This document shows, in pieces, positions 24,456-33,437 of a stretch of DNA of 64,000 nucleotides. Made by a program: the position numbers and the translations under genes. Under the pieces are notes generated by a model. That model was not told the DNA's origin and searched no databases. It worked only from the letters and a program-made list of their open reading frames with translations. Origin of the DNA: Sphingobacterium psychroaquaticum (lineage in GTDB: Bacteria > Bacteroidota > Bacteroidia > Sphingobacteriales > Sphingobacteriaceae); the NCBI RefSeq assembly GCF_900177625.1, contig NZ_FXAU01000002.1, positions 85,707-149,706 of the forward strand, given 5' to 3'. Each line of letters begins with the position of its first letter. The first letter of the stretch is position 1.

Positions 24456-25772
24456 ATGAAAAACCTTAAAAATTTAACTTTCTTACTCGCAGCTGGTTTG
24501 ATTTCAGCTGGTGCGCAAGCACAAACTAAATCAACAATAGAGGGTACTACGCCACTAGGTAGCAGTTCAGAATATCGTACGTGGTCTATTGGTGTAAACG
24601 GAGGTATCCTGAACCAAACGAACTTGTTTAACTTTGCACGCAGAGGCAATACGGACATGGATAACAACGCTGGGTACAGCGTGTATGTTAAAAAACAAAT
24701 CTCACCTTCTTTCGGTATTAAAGCACAATACTTAGGTGGTAAAGTAGGTGGAAAAAATGCGGTATTAGGAACAGGTTTTGAAACAAAAATCCCGTACTCC
24801 GTAGCTTTATCTGGAGAGTACACGCTAGCCAACGTAAACTGGAGATTTTTCAACAGCGTAATGAAGCCTTATGCGGCATTAGGTTTAGGTGTAATGAACT
24901 CTGAAGCAACGCTTATCGATGGTAACACACAAACTAAACAGGACAAAATCACGAAAATGTATGTTCCTGCTGACATCGGTTTGAAATTCGCGATCGCTAA
25001 AGGTGTAAACTTTGACTTAGGCTACCAATTAAACTTTGTTAACAAAAACTTTGACGGTGTTGTTAATGGCGTGTTCCAACCTGATGTATTCACATACATC
25101 CACGCAGGTGTTGAATTCGCTTTAGGATCGACTGCCAAACCATTCTTAGGAAACAGTAACCCTGTCGCTACCTTACTAGCAGACAACGCAGCGAAATACG
25201 ACGCCATTAAAGCAGAGCGTGATGCACTAAAAGCAGCAAACAATGCATTGACAGCGAGATTAGACAAATGGGATAGTGACTTGAAAGATGATGATGGTGA
25301 CGGTGTTCCAAATAAATTTGACAAATGTCCGAACACCCCTTCAGGCACTAAAGTAGATGGCTCAGGCTGTCCACTTCCTGAGATTAAACACGAGACAACT
25401 GTTATCGAAAAAATCATCACCGAAGAAGATAAGAAAGTCGTTGACGAAGCCATCAAAAACTTAGAGTTTGAATTGAGCAAATCAACAATCCGTGAGAAAT
25501 CATACGCTTCTTTGGATCGTGTTGCAGCGATCTTGATTGAGAAAAACTTTAGCTTGAAACTAGCAGGCCACACAGATAACACAGGTTCAATGCAATTGAA
25601 TATGCGTCTATCGAAAGAAAGAGCCGAGGCAGTAAAAGCTTACTTAGTATCTAAAGGAGCTAATCCTTCACGTATCGAAGCGACTGGTTACGGACCAACA
25701 CAGCCTATTGCAACAAATGCAACAGCAGAAGGCCGTCAGGCTAACCGTCGTGTGGAGTTTACTTTGTACTAG
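24456..25772 (+). CDS. OmpA-family outer membrane protein
   Basis: The 438 residues comprise a signal peptide (cleavage after A-Q-A near 23), an eight-strand-type outer membrane barrel (about 30-230), and a short coiled coil (about 245-270). A thrombospondin type 3-like calcium repeat follows (D-D-D-G-D-G-V-P-N-K-F-D-K-C-P-N-T, about 278-300). The OmpA C-terminal domain (about 330-438) binds peptidoglycan through G-H-T-D-N-T-G and the later R-R-V-E-F. It is a structural link between outer membrane and cell wall and probably abundant. It is monocistronic, with its own promoter and terminator. Confidence 0.93.
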   Translation: MKNLKNLTFLLAAGLISAGAQAQTKSTIEGTTPLGSSSEYRTWSIGVNGGILNQTNLFNFARRGNTDMDNNAGYSVYVKKQISPSFGIKAQYLGGKVGGKNAVLGTGFETKIPYSVALSGEYTLANVNWRFFNSVMKPYAALGLGVMNSEATLIDGNTQTKQDKITKMYVPADIGLKFAIAKGVNFDLGYQLNFVNKNFDGVVNGVFQPDVFTYIHAGVEFALGSTAKPFLGNSNPVATLLADNAAKYDAIKAERDALKAANNALTARLDKWDSDLKDDDGDGVPNKFDKCPNTPSGTKVDGSGCPLPEIKHETTVIEKIITEEDKKVVDEAIKNLEFELSKSTIREKSYASLDRVAAILIEKNFSLKLAGHTDNTGSMQLNMRLSKERAEAVKAYLVSKGANPSRIEATGYGPTQPIATNATAEGRQANRRVEFTLY

Positions 25773-25797
25773 ACTAACCCACATTATAAAGTTAAAG

Positions 25798-25822
25798 AAC
25801 CTCCCTCGGGAGGTTTTTTTTA
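25798..25822 (+). terminator. terminator after the OmpA-family gene
   Basis: A 7-8 bp stem (AACCTCC with GGAGGTT) and a CTCG tetraloop are followed by a T run. Confidence 0.85.
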
Positions 25823-25922
25823 TGGCCTAAAATATCCAAGCCACATAACAGTAAGTCAATGATTCGCTACAAACCTTAAAGTTCTGTTTGCAAAATGATT
25901 ATAATAATTAAATAATTTTCCT

Positions 25923-25930
25923 TATCTTTG
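25923..25930 (+). promoter_or_regulatory. -7 element TATCTTTG for the DEAD-box helicase gene
   Basis: This perfect box gives a leader of about 37 nt. The leader contains a 6-bp hairpin (TAGGCA-ATAG-TGCCTA, 25939-25954) between promoter and start codon. Confidence 0.6.
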
Positions 25931-25970
25931 CACCGCCTTAGGCAATAGTGCCTATTGTATATTTTATTTC

Positions 25971-27791
25971 ATGAACCCATTTTTAGAATTGGGAATCCGT
26001 CATGAAGTTGTTAATGCCATCACTGAGATTGGTTTTGAAAAACCATCTCCTATTCAGGAAAAAGCCATTCCTGTTTTATTGACTGGTAACGACGATTTTG
26101 TCGGATTAGCCCAAACCGGCACAGGAAAGACAGCGGCATTTGGTCTTCCACTATTAGAGTTAATTGACTTTTCTCAAAAACATCCTCAAGCGTTAGTGCT
26201 TTGCCCTACCCGTGAGCTATGTTTACAAATCGCAAAAGACATTGAAAAATTTGCTAAGTTCATCGATAACGTTAACGTTGTTGCGGTGTATGGTGGTGCA
26301 AATATTTCAGATCAATTGCGTCAAATCCGTCGTGGTGTACAGATTGTTGTTGCTACACCGGGACGTATGCTTGACATCATCGGCAGAAATGCCATTGACT
26401 TCTCCAATGTAAAATACGTTGTATTGGATGAGGCTGATGAGATGTTGAACATGGGTTTCCAAGAAGATATCAACAATATCCTTTCGGAAACACCAGACAC
26501 TAAGAAAACATGGTTATTTTCAGCAACCATGCCTAGAGAGGTTCGTCGTATAGCACAAAACTATATGTCTAACCCATTCGAGTTAACCGTAGGTACAAAA
26601 AATACGGGTAACGCAAACATTGAGCACCATTATTATTTAATCAAGGCTAAAGATAAATATGCGGCGTTCAAACGTATTGTAGATTTCTATCCAGAAATCT
26701 TCGGTATCGTGTTCTGTCGTACAAAGATCGAAACACAAGAAATTGCTGAAGCGCTTGTTAGAGATGGTTATAATGCAGATTCACTGCATGGTGACCTTTC
26801 ACAACAACAACGTGATAAAGTAATGAAACGTTACCGTGACCGTAGTTTACAGTTGCTTATCGCAACGGATGTAGCTGCACGTGGTATCGACGTTAATGAC
26901 GTAACTCACGTTATTAACTTCTCTTTACCGGATGAAGTAGAGAACTATACGCACCGTTCAGGACGTACAGCTCGTGCGGGTAAAACAGGTATCTCTTTAT
27001 CGTTAGTAAACGTTAAAGAATTGAGTAAAATCCGTCACATCGAAAAAATTATCGGTAAATCTTTTGAGAAAAAAGAAGTTCCTCAAGGTACAGAAGTATG
27101 TGAAAAACAACTTTTCGCCCTTGTAGACAAAGTACACAATGTAGATATCAACGAAGAGCAAATTGCACCATTCTTACCAAAGATTATGGAAAGTATGGAA
27201 GATTTGTCTAAAGAAGATATCATCAAACGCTTTGCTTCATTGGAATTCAACCGTTTCTTGGAATATTACCAAAATGCGCCTGACTTAAATATCGAAGCCC
27301 GTGAAGGTGCCGGTAGAGAAAGAGGTGATCGCGATGACCGCAGAAGTCGCCAAGGATCTAAAGGTTATACCCGTTTGTTCATGAACTTAGGTTCTGTCGA
27401 TGAATTTAGCCGTGGAGATATGCTTGGTTTCATCTGTAACACAGCGAAGATCTCTGGCAAATCAATTGGTAAGATCGACCTTAAAGGTGTTTTCACGTTC
27501 TTTGAAGTGGAAGATGCAGAAGTTAACCGTGTATTTGATGGCTTTAAAGACATCGATTTCAACGGTCGTCAAGTACGTATCGAAGTATCTGGAGAAGGTG
27601 GTGGCCGTTCCGAAGGTGGACGTGGCGGTAGACCTCGTGGTGGAGACCGTGGCCCACGTAGTGGTGGCGGTGATCGCAGAGATCGCAACCGTGGAGAACG
27701 TTCAGGTGGTGGTAGCCGTGGAGGCGAACGTCGCGAAGGCGGCTTCAGAGACTTCTCTGGCAAACGCCAAGGATCTAGATCTAAATATTAG
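25971..27791 (+). CDS. DEAD-box RNA helicase with RGG-rich tail
   Basis: The 606-residue helicase unwinds RNA, probably in ribosome assembly, mRNA decay or cold growth. Motifs run in order: Q motif (F-E-K-P-S-P-I-Q near 24), A-Q-T-G-T-G-K-T (I), P-T-R-E-L, T-P-G-R, D-E-A-D (II), S-A-T (III), A-R-G-I-D-V (V) and H-R-S-G-R-T-A-R (VI). A DbpA-like RNA-binding domain follows (about 460-545), then a tail of Gly-Arg-rich repeats to the end. This layout is that of the DeaD/CsdA group. A small hairpin in the leader could tie expression to RNA structure or temperature, which is only a guess. Confidence 0.94.
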   Translation: MNPFLELGIRHEVVNAITEIGFEKPSPIQEKAIPVLLTGNDDFVGLAQTGTGKTAAFGLPLLELIDFSQKHPQALVLCPTRELCLQIAKDIEKFAKFIDNVNVVAVYGGANISDQLRQIRRGVQIVVATPGRMLDIIGRNAIDFSNVKYVVLDEADEMLNMGFQEDINNILSETPDTKKTWLFSATMPREVRRIAQNYMSNPFELTVGTKNTGNANIEHHYYLIKAKDKYAAFKRIVDFYPEIFGIVFCRTKIETQEIAEALVRDGYNADSLHGDLSQQQRDKVMKRYRDRSLQLLIATDVAARGIDVNDVTHVINFSLPDEVENYTHRSGRTARAGKTGISLSLVNVKELSKIRHIEKIIGKSFEKKEVPQGTEVCEKQLFALVDKVHNVDINEEQIAPFLPKIMESMEDLSKEDIIKRFASLEFNRFLEYYQNAPDLNIEAREGAGRERGDRDDRRSRQGSKGYTRLFMNLGSVDEFSRGDMLGFICNTAKISGKSIGKIDLKGVFTFFEVEDAEVNRVFDGFKDIDFNGRQVRIEVSGEGGGRSEGGRGGRPRGGDRGPRSGGGDRRDRNRGERSGGGSRGGERREGGFRDFSGKRQGSRSKY

Positions 27792-27812
27792 TTTTCCAAT
27801 AGTATATTAAGT

Positions 27813-27847
27813 AAAAAGGACCGTTACATTGTAACGGTCCTTTTTTT
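27813..27847. terminator. bidirectional terminator between helicase and HPP genes
   Basis: A 15-bp perfect stem (AAAAAGGACCGTTAC with its complement) and an ATT loop are flanked by A and T tracts, so it acts on both strands. It abuts the stop codon of the HPP gene. Confidence 0.9.
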
Positions 27848-28445
27848 ATATCCTACGCTTTAGTTTCAATTGCCTACGCCTAGAACGTCTCAAGCGCGAA
27901 CTTTTGACTGGATAATGGCGCTTTGGTGTAATATTATTAAACAACAGAGCCACCAAAAGTAAGATAACAGTTCCCGATAAGACCGGACTTAATACATACC
28001 AATATCCTAACGATGCTATTTTTGTACCGCCAGTGACAGCAATCAGCGCTGTCGCTCCTCCAGGCGGGTGTAACGTCCGCGTCACTTGCATACAAACGAT
28101 GGACGATGCCACAGCAAGAGGCGCAGTCAACCAAATGATATCGGGCAACAACAGTCCAACAGTCACCCCAACGATAGCCGATACCACATGCCCACCAATA
28201 AGGTTACGCGGTTGCGCCAAAGGACTCTGTATCGCTCCGTAGACCAAAACGGATGAAGCGCCAAAAGAACCGATTAAAAATACATTTTCCAATTGAGGTA
28301 AACTAAACGACTGGATAAATGCAATAATAAAAATACCCACAAAGGCACCTAGGAATGACCAAAAGTGCTCTTGTGGGTCTACAAGCGTTTCTTTATAAAA
28401 GACATAACGATAAACACGTAATTGTCTTTTTATATGTTTCTTCAA
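27846..28445 (-). CDS. HPP-family membrane protein
   Basis: This 199-residue inner membrane protein has four to five predicted helices between about 27 and 170 and the family signature L-H-P-P-G-G-A-T-A near residue 127. HPP proteins are integral membrane proteins; some plant and cyanobacterial members move nitrite. The substrate here is unknown. The N terminus and C terminus are both strongly basic. The gene follows the RlmB-like methyltransferase gene by 4 bp on the same strand, so the two are cotranscribed. Confidence 0.88.
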   Translation of the reverse strand: MKKHIKRQLRVYRYVFYKETLVDPQEHFWSFLGAFVGIFIIAFIQSFSLPQLENVFLIGSFGASSVLVYGAIQSPLAQPRNLIGGHVVSAIVGVTVGLLLPDIIWLTAPLAVASSIVCMQVTRTLHPPGGATALIAVTGGTKIASLGYWYVLSPVLSGTVILLLVALLFNNITPKRHYPVKSSRLRRSRRRQLKLKRRI

Positions 28446-28449
28446 TTTT

Positions 28450-29223
28450 TTACTTTTTACGTTGACGCACCGCTTCGTAGATTACTACACCTGCCGAAAC
28501 TGATACGTTTAATGAACCGATAGTTCCTGTCATTGGAATCTTAGCCAATTTATCTGAAATACGAATCAACTCATCCGAAACACCAACGTCTTCCGCTCCC
28601 ATGATGACACAAGTCGGAACCGTATAGTCTACATCATAAATTGAATCGTCTGTTTTTTCCGTACTCACAACCAGCTGTACACCTGACTCGATTAGGAAGC
28701 GCCCCGTCTTGCCCAAAGCATCTTGACGACATACCGGAATCTTATATAACGCACCTGCGGAGGTTTTAATCGCATCCGGATTGATTTCCGCTGACCCGCG
28801 CTTCGGTACAATAATCGCATGCACACCCGCACACTCCGCGGTACGCGCAATCGCACCCATATTACGCACATCCGTAACGCCATCCAACATCAGCAGTAAA
28901 GGTGTTTCCCCCTTTTCGTAAATAGTTGGCAATAGATCTTCAATATTATGGTAGGTAATCGGTGAAATCACACCAATCACACCTTGATGATTTTTGCGTG
29001 TTATACGATTCAACTTCTCAATAGGTACCTGTTGGAAACTGATGTTATGTTCTTTTAGGAGCGCCTTAAGTTCTAAAAACAGGCTACCACTTAACCCACG
29101 CTGCACAAACAGAGATTCAATCTCTTTTCCGCTATCTATTGCTTCAATAACAGCACGGATACCGAATACCATTTGATTTGTCTCTCTTTTATCGTCGCGC
29201 TCACGGCGTTGGAAATTTTGCAT
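28450..29223 (-). CDS. TrmH-family 23S rRNA 2'-O-methyltransferase, RlmB-like
   Basis: The 257-residue product has a short L30e-like substrate-binding domain (about 15-90) and a SPOUT methyltransferase domain (about 95-255). The trefoil-knot motifs are N-M-G-A-I-A-R-T-A, I-M-G-A-E-D-V-G-V and S-L-N-V-S-V-S-A. RlmB methylates G2251 of 23S rRNA, and this is the likely role. I start at ATG 29223 (M-Q-N-F-Q-R), because the 12 extra residues from 29259 are not family-like. The 162 bp upstream toward dnaX show no clear terminator. Confidence 0.9.
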   Translation of the reverse strand: MQNFQRRERDDKRETNQMVFGIRAVIEAIDSGKEIESLFVQRGLSGSLFLELKALLKEHNISFQQVPIEKLNRITRKNHQGVIGVISPITYHNIEDLLPTIYEKGETPLLLMLDGVTDVRNMGAIARTAECAGVHAIIVPKRGSAEINPDAIKTSAGALYKIPVCRQDALGKTGRFLIESGVQLVVSTEKTDDSIYDVDYTVPTCVIMGAEDVGVSDELIRISDKLAKIPMTGTIGSLNVSVSAGVVIYEAVRQRKK

Positions 29224-29421
29224 TTTCTTTAATTTTATTTTTGCGGATAAATAGCACATTTACCCTTATTATTCGTTTCTACCCTACTTTCTCGACAAGC
29301 AGGTTCACCTACCTTCTTCCTGCAATTAACCGTATGATAGCATCTACAAATCTTGCATCTCTACCGTTCGATCTCTTGCACCACAATTTCAACATGCAAA
29401 GATAGGAAAAAAGTTAAGTGT

Positions 29422-31209
29422 CTAGCTCAAACCTAGATTAAACGCTTTACGCAAAGTTTCCAACGCAGGATTCTTTGCAAGCATTGCCTGATATTTTTCT
29501 TGTGAGGTATAAGGTTTACGCGATTTGGTAACCTCGACTTGTACACCTTGGATGTCTAATGCAAAATTAGAAAGTTCTGGACGTAGGTAATTCAAAAGAT
29601 CGATCTTCCCTAACTTAAGCTCATCCATCTGAACACCATTCTCTACATCAACTTCAATCAATGTGCCATTCAAACGTGGTGTATTCGCCGTCATAATGGT
29701 GTAGAGCGTAATCTTACTGGTCTGCTTCAAGGTGTCCGCAAAAGCGTTCCATTTTGATAGAAAAGCATTCAACGTCACTTCGCGATACTCACTCCCTTCT
29801 ACCAGGTCGATCTCCGTCTCCTCTTCGGTAATTTTATCTTCAAAAATCGTGTTTAGATTAGGAACGACAACGGATGACTCAATTTTTCCCCATCCTTTTT
29901 TTGCGACAGGCTTCTCCGCTACCGGTGTGGTCGTTGCAATCGGAGGCGCCGACTTAATAGCCGGACTTTCAATAAACGAAGCGGTCGCAGGACGTGGAGC
30001 CGGAATCGCTGCTGCGGATACCGTCGGCTTCGCTACAGGTTGCTGCTCAGGGAGTTTTTTTTTTACCTCTGTCGCCCCATTTGGCACAAAGCTCCCCTGT
30101 TTACTCAGCGCTATTGCCGAAGCAATGTGGCACATCTTCAATAAGGCAAGCTCCACTTGTAAACGTTGGTTTTTGCTGCTCTTATAATTTATCTCACATT
30201 GATTGGCTATATTCAATGCCGAAAGCAATAGACCCGAGCTTAGTGCTTGTGCCTGCTCCAGATATTTCTTCTTAATGGTATCACTAACCTCTAACAACTT
30301 CAATGTTGCCGGTTCTTTCGCCACAAGCAAGTTGCGAAGATGCGTCGATAGTCCGCCGATAAAGTGGCCACCGTCAAAACCGCTGTTCAACACCTTATCA
30401 AAAATCAATAAGGTCTGTGCCGCATCTTCCCGGACAATGCAATCCAACAATTGAAAATAATAATCGTAATCTAAGATGTTGAGATTGTCAATTACGGATT
30501 GATAAGTAATCTGCTTATTGGAAAAGCTGACGATTTGGTCAAACATGGACAAAGCATCACGCAAACCGCCATCCGCCTTTTGTGCAATAATATGCAGCCC
30601 GTCATTCTCATACGTAATCCCTTCCTTATTGGCAATTGATGCTAAGTGATTCGCCATATCTTCCACCCGAATCCGGTTAAAGTCAAAAATTTGACAGCGG
30701 GAAAGGATTGTTGGCAATATCTTATGCTTCTCTGTCGTCGCCAAGATAAAAATGGCATAGGAAGGAGGTTCCTCTAATGTCTTTAAGAAAGCATTAAAAG
30801 CGGCCTGTGAGAGCATGTGCACCTCATCGATAATATAGATTTTATATTTACCGGTTTGTGGTGGGATGCGTACTTGCTCAATGAGGCTCCGAATATCGTC
30901 CACTGAATTATTAGAGGCCGCATCGAGTTCATGGATACTAAATGAATTACCGTTTTGAAAAGAACGACAGCTATCACATTCGCCACAAGCTTCCACCTGC
31001 TCGGAAATGCGTTCGCAATTTATTGTTTTCGCTAAAATACGTGCACAAGTAGTCTTTCCCACCCCACGCGGTCCACAAAATAAAAAAGCTTGCGCTAATT
31101 GATTGTTATGAATTGCGTTCTTTAGGGTTCCCGTAATATGCTGCTGCCCCACGACAGAGTCGAAGGTTACTGGGCGATACTTCCTGGCCGAAACAATAAA
31201 ATTATCCAT
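29422..31209 (-). CDS. dnaX: DNA polymerase III subunits gamma and tau
   Basis: The 595-residue clamp-loader subunit has Walker A G-P-R-G-V-G-K-T-T near 46-54, a zinc module with Cys65, Cys75, Cys78 and Cys81, Walker B I-I-D-E-V-H near 123 and the SRC motif I-L-S-R-C-Q. Domain III ends near residue 365. Then comes a Pro/Ala-rich linker and a C-terminal tau region. At codons 382-385 the coding strand has ten A in a row (30064-30055). A one-base gain there gives Val-Lys-Lys-Lys-Thr-Pro-stop, a 387-residue gamma form. A TATCTTCG box ends 4 nt before the ATG. Confidence 0.95.
   Translation of the reverse strand: MDNFIVSARKYRPVTFDSVVGQQHITGTLKNAIHNNQLAQAFLFCGPRGVGKTTCARILAKTINCERISEQVEACGECDSCRSFQNGNSFSIHELDAASNNSVDDIRSLIEQVRIPPQTGKYKIYIIDEVHMLSQAAFNAFLKTLEEPPSYAIFILATTEKHKILPTILSRCQIFDFNRIRVEDMANHLASIANKEGITYENDGLHIIAQKADGGLRDALSMFDQIVSFSNKQITYQSVIDNLNILDYDYYFQLLDCIVREDAAQTLLIFDKVLNSGFDGGHFIGGLSTHLRNLLVAKEPATLKLLEVSDTIKKKYLEQAQALSSGLLLSALNIANQCEINYKSSKNQRLQVELALLKMCHIASAIALSKQGSFVPNGATEVKKKLPEQQPVAKPTVSAAAIPAPRPATASFIESPAIKSAPPIATTTPVAEKPVAKKGWGKIESSVVVPNLNTIFEDKITEEETEIDLVEGSEYREVTLNAFLSKWNAFADTLKQTSKITLYTIMTANTPRLNGTLIEVDVENGVQMDELKLGKIDLLNYLRPELSNFALDIQGVQVEVTKSRKPYTSQEKYQAMLAKNPALETLRKAFNLGLS
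30055..30064 (-). other. A10 slippery run within dnaX
   Basis: Ten A in a row on the coding strand follow codon 381 (GT of Val382 precedes). One added A, or a -1 ribosome shift, brings a TGA stop three codons after the run. One lost A gives a TAG after about eight codons. Comparable sites make gamma from dnaX in Thermus (transcript slippage) and E. coli (ribosome shift). Confidence 0.7.
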
Positions 31210-31213
31210 TGCA

Positions 31214-31221
31214 CGAAGATA
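31214..31221 (-). promoter_or_regulatory. -7 element TATCTTCG for dnaX
   Basis: On the minus strand TATCTTCG (one mismatch to TAnnTTTG) ends 4 nt before the dnaX ATG, another case of a likely leaderless start. Confidence 0.45.
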
Positions 31222-31240
31222 AGGAATTTGGAAAGTAAAA

Positions 31241-31284
31241 AAAACAGTCCCTGGAAAATGATTATTTTCCAGGGACTGTTTTAC
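31241..31284 (-). terminator. terminator after aqpZ
   Basis: A 19-bp perfect stem (31241-31259 with 31264-31282) and a GATT loop are followed on the minus strand by a T run (31240-31237). Confidence 0.9.
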
Positions 31285-31309
31285 TATTAAATAGTGGTGT
31301 GCTTTCTAT

Positions 31310-32032
31310 TTAATTCGCGCCTTTAGGTTCAATTGCATTCCAAACAAAAGCTGCGACTACCGCACCTACGATTGGAGCAACCAAGAACAACCATAACTGC
31401 GATAAAGCTTGTCCTCCAGCTAATAAAGCAGGGCCAAATGAACGCGCAGGGTTAACCGATGTTCCAGTAACCGGAATAGCCACCAAGTGAATCAGAAGCA
31501 AAGTGAAACCAATAGCCAAACCTGCCATCGTACTGTTTCCAACTTTAGATGTAGTCGCAAGGATAACGAAAAGGAACACGAAAGTCAATACAGCCTCAAT
31601 TAAGAAAGCCGCCGCAGTTCCGTACTCATTTTGGTAACCTTTACCCCAACCATTAGAGCCATACGCCCATTCACCAGCTGTAAAACCAGCCAGTTGGCCA
31701 CCCAGAATTGTCTGCAACACAAAAGCACCGAGAAGCGCGCCCAGCAGTTGTGCCAAGATATACAATCCCGCGTCTTTAGCAGACATCCGTCCTGCTGCCA
31801 AAACCCCAATCGTTACCGCTGGGTTGATGTGACACCCAGAGATACCGCCAATAGCATAAGCAAATACAACAACGGACAAACCAAAAGCAACAGAGATTCC
31901 CAATAACCCTAGCCCTGATAAGCCGCCTGCTGTATCCACGCCAGCAACCGCAGCGGCGCCACAGCCGAAAAGAACAAGTCCAAATGTACCGATCAATTCA
32001 GCAACAAATTTTGAAGAAGATTTAATTTCCAT
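31310..32032 (-). CDS. aqpZ: aquaporin Z
   Basis: This 240-residue water channel of the MIP family has six membrane helices and both pore half-helices with the N-P-A boxes: H-I-N-P-A-V-T near residue 70 and S-V-N-P-A-R-S-F-G near 193. The Arg after the second box and the His in helix 5 (L-I-H-L-V-A) mark a water-selective filter rather than a glycerol channel. It is monocistronic, ending in a very strong terminator. Confidence 0.94.
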   Translation of the reverse strand: MEIKSSSKFVAELIGTFGLVLFGCGAAAVAGVDTAGGLSGLGLLGISVAFGLSVVVFAYAIGGISGCHINPAVTIGVLAAGRMSAKDAGLYILAQLLGALLGAFVLQTILGGQLAGFTAGEWAYGSNGWGKGYQNEYGTAAAFLIEAVLTFVFLFVILATTSKVGNSTMAGLAIGFTLLLIHLVAIPVTGTSVNPARSFGPALLAGGQALSQLWLFLVAPIVGAVVAAFVWNAIEPKGAN

Positions 32033-32124
32033 ACGAAATATTTAATAATTGACTAATAACCTAATCGAATTTAACACTTTTTCAATTATTTTTCGTTAGT
32101 CAATAATAAAAAAAGAAAAAAAAA

Positions 32125-32147
32125 GAGACGTTTAAATTAAACGTCTC
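32125..32147 (-). terminator. terminator after the beta-helix lipoprotein gene
   Basis: A 10-bp perfect stem (GAGACGTTTA with its complement) and an AAT loop are followed on the minus strand by a long run of T. Confidence 0.9.
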
Positions 32148-32173
32148 CTTATTACTACTATTAAATTCTCAGC

Positions 32174-33340
32174 TTATAAACCAACAGTCCATCCTTTTGC
32201 CCACTCTGGCGTAGCAGTTCCGGCACCAGCACCAGTAGCATTTGCATTTTCTGTAAACACTTTAGTCACATCTACAGCTGCACCCGCTGTTGTAGATCCT
32301 TTAGCTTTTGTTGTTACGTTATCAAATTTCACATTCGTAGCTTTCATTTGACCTGCACTCACAAACGCGACACTTTCATCGTGTTGAACATCAAAACCTA
32401 CATCCCAATTGCTCAAGACAACATTATCAAAGGTACCATTTGTTCCGAAACGCAATTTGATCGCTTGTGGTTCAGCTCCTTGTTTACCGAGACCAATAAG
32501 TGTCAAGTTTTTAATTGTTGGGTTCGAAACAGGTGTCAATTTAAGATTCGTTGAGTTGTTATCCGCTTCAATGCCTCTATTTCCTCTTCCTAAACCTTCC
32601 TTACCATACCAGTTTTCATTCGTACCATTCCAACCTTCAGTCCAGTCAAATTGATCATCTTCACTTGAAGTAGATACTAAGTATTTTGTATTAACCGTAC
32701 CACCGAACCATTCAAATCCATCATCAGAACCTTCGTGAACCTGTACATACTCGATTGTTGTACCGCTACCTACGCCGAAAAGAGAAAGTCCGTTGAATTC
32801 TTTTTCCGATGTATATGAATAACCTGAATACTCGATACGTAAGTACTTAATGCTACCAGAATTGTCATTAGCAACTGTTCCACCGTATGTTAAGGTTGCA
32901 ACTTCTGAACTCGCAGTAGCACCTCTATTAATTGGTGCTTTACCACAAATTACAACACCACCCCATGCACCAGGTTTTTTCTCTGCTGCCGTAATAACTA
33001 CTGGCTTCGCGCTTGTTCCTTCAACGAAAATCTGTCCGCCTTGTGCAACGGCTATATAACGAATTTCCTCTCCCGATTTAAACGTTGTTGCCTCTACGAT
33101 TACACCAGCCTTAATGGTCAATTTTCCACCGTTAGCCACAACAAGCGATCCGGTCAACTTGTACGTGCCGGATTCTAAAATCAGATGCTCACCCGCTTTA
33201 ACTTCACCTTTTAAATTGTTGCGATCAATAGTTTCAGGTGGAACTTCAACTGGATCTTTATCACTACATGATGTTGTGAATACCACAGCAGAAGAAGATA
33301 ATGCTGCTAGAAGTAAAAGAGTAGAAATTGATTTTTTCAT
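32174..33340 (-). CDS. beta-helix lipoprotein paired with a TonB receptor
   Basis: The 388-residue product starts with a lipoprotein signal (hydrophobic stretch, then T-T-S-C). Its mature part is dominated by beta-rich stretches with many Gly, Asn and Val. They suggest a right-handed parallel beta-helix, for example G-A-W-G-G-V-V-I-C-G and repeated I-K-Y-L-R-I-E-Y-S-type rungs. It is encoded directly after the TonB receptor in the same operon, the place where SusD is found in SusCD pairs, but it has no SusD features. It may be a surface-bound ligand-binding partner. I start at ATG 33340; a longer start at 33367 would add nine basic residues. Confidence 0.8.
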   Translation of the reverse strand: MKKSISTLLLLAALSSSAVVFTTSCSDKDPVEVPPETIDRNNLKGEVKAGEHLILESGTYKLTGSLVVANGGKLTIKAGVIVEATTFKSGEEIRYIAVAQGGQIFVEGTSAKPVVITAAEKKPGAWGGVVICGKAPINRGATASSEVATLTYGGTVANDNSGSIKYLRIEYSGYSYTSEKEFNGLSLFGVGSGTTIEYVQVHEGSDDGFEWFGGTVNTKYLVSTSSEDDQFDWTEGWNGTNENWYGKEGLGRGNRGIEADNNSTNLKLTPVSNPTIKNLTLIGLGKQGAEPQAIKLRFGTNGTFDNVVLSNWDVGFDVQHDESVAFVSAGQMKATNVKFDNVTTKAKGSTTAGAAVDVTKVFTENANATGAGAGTATPEWAKGWTVGL

Positions 33341-33437
33341 TTTTTTCGATTTAATCTTTTTGTTCAATTTTAATCAAAGGAATAGAATTACTATATCTAT
33401 ATGATTAACAGTTTATTAAATTATTGTTAACTGACTT

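Noticed and set aside
27569..27763. Pro/Arg-rich minus-strand open frame
   Set aside because: It mirrors the Gly/Arg tail of the helicase on the other strand.
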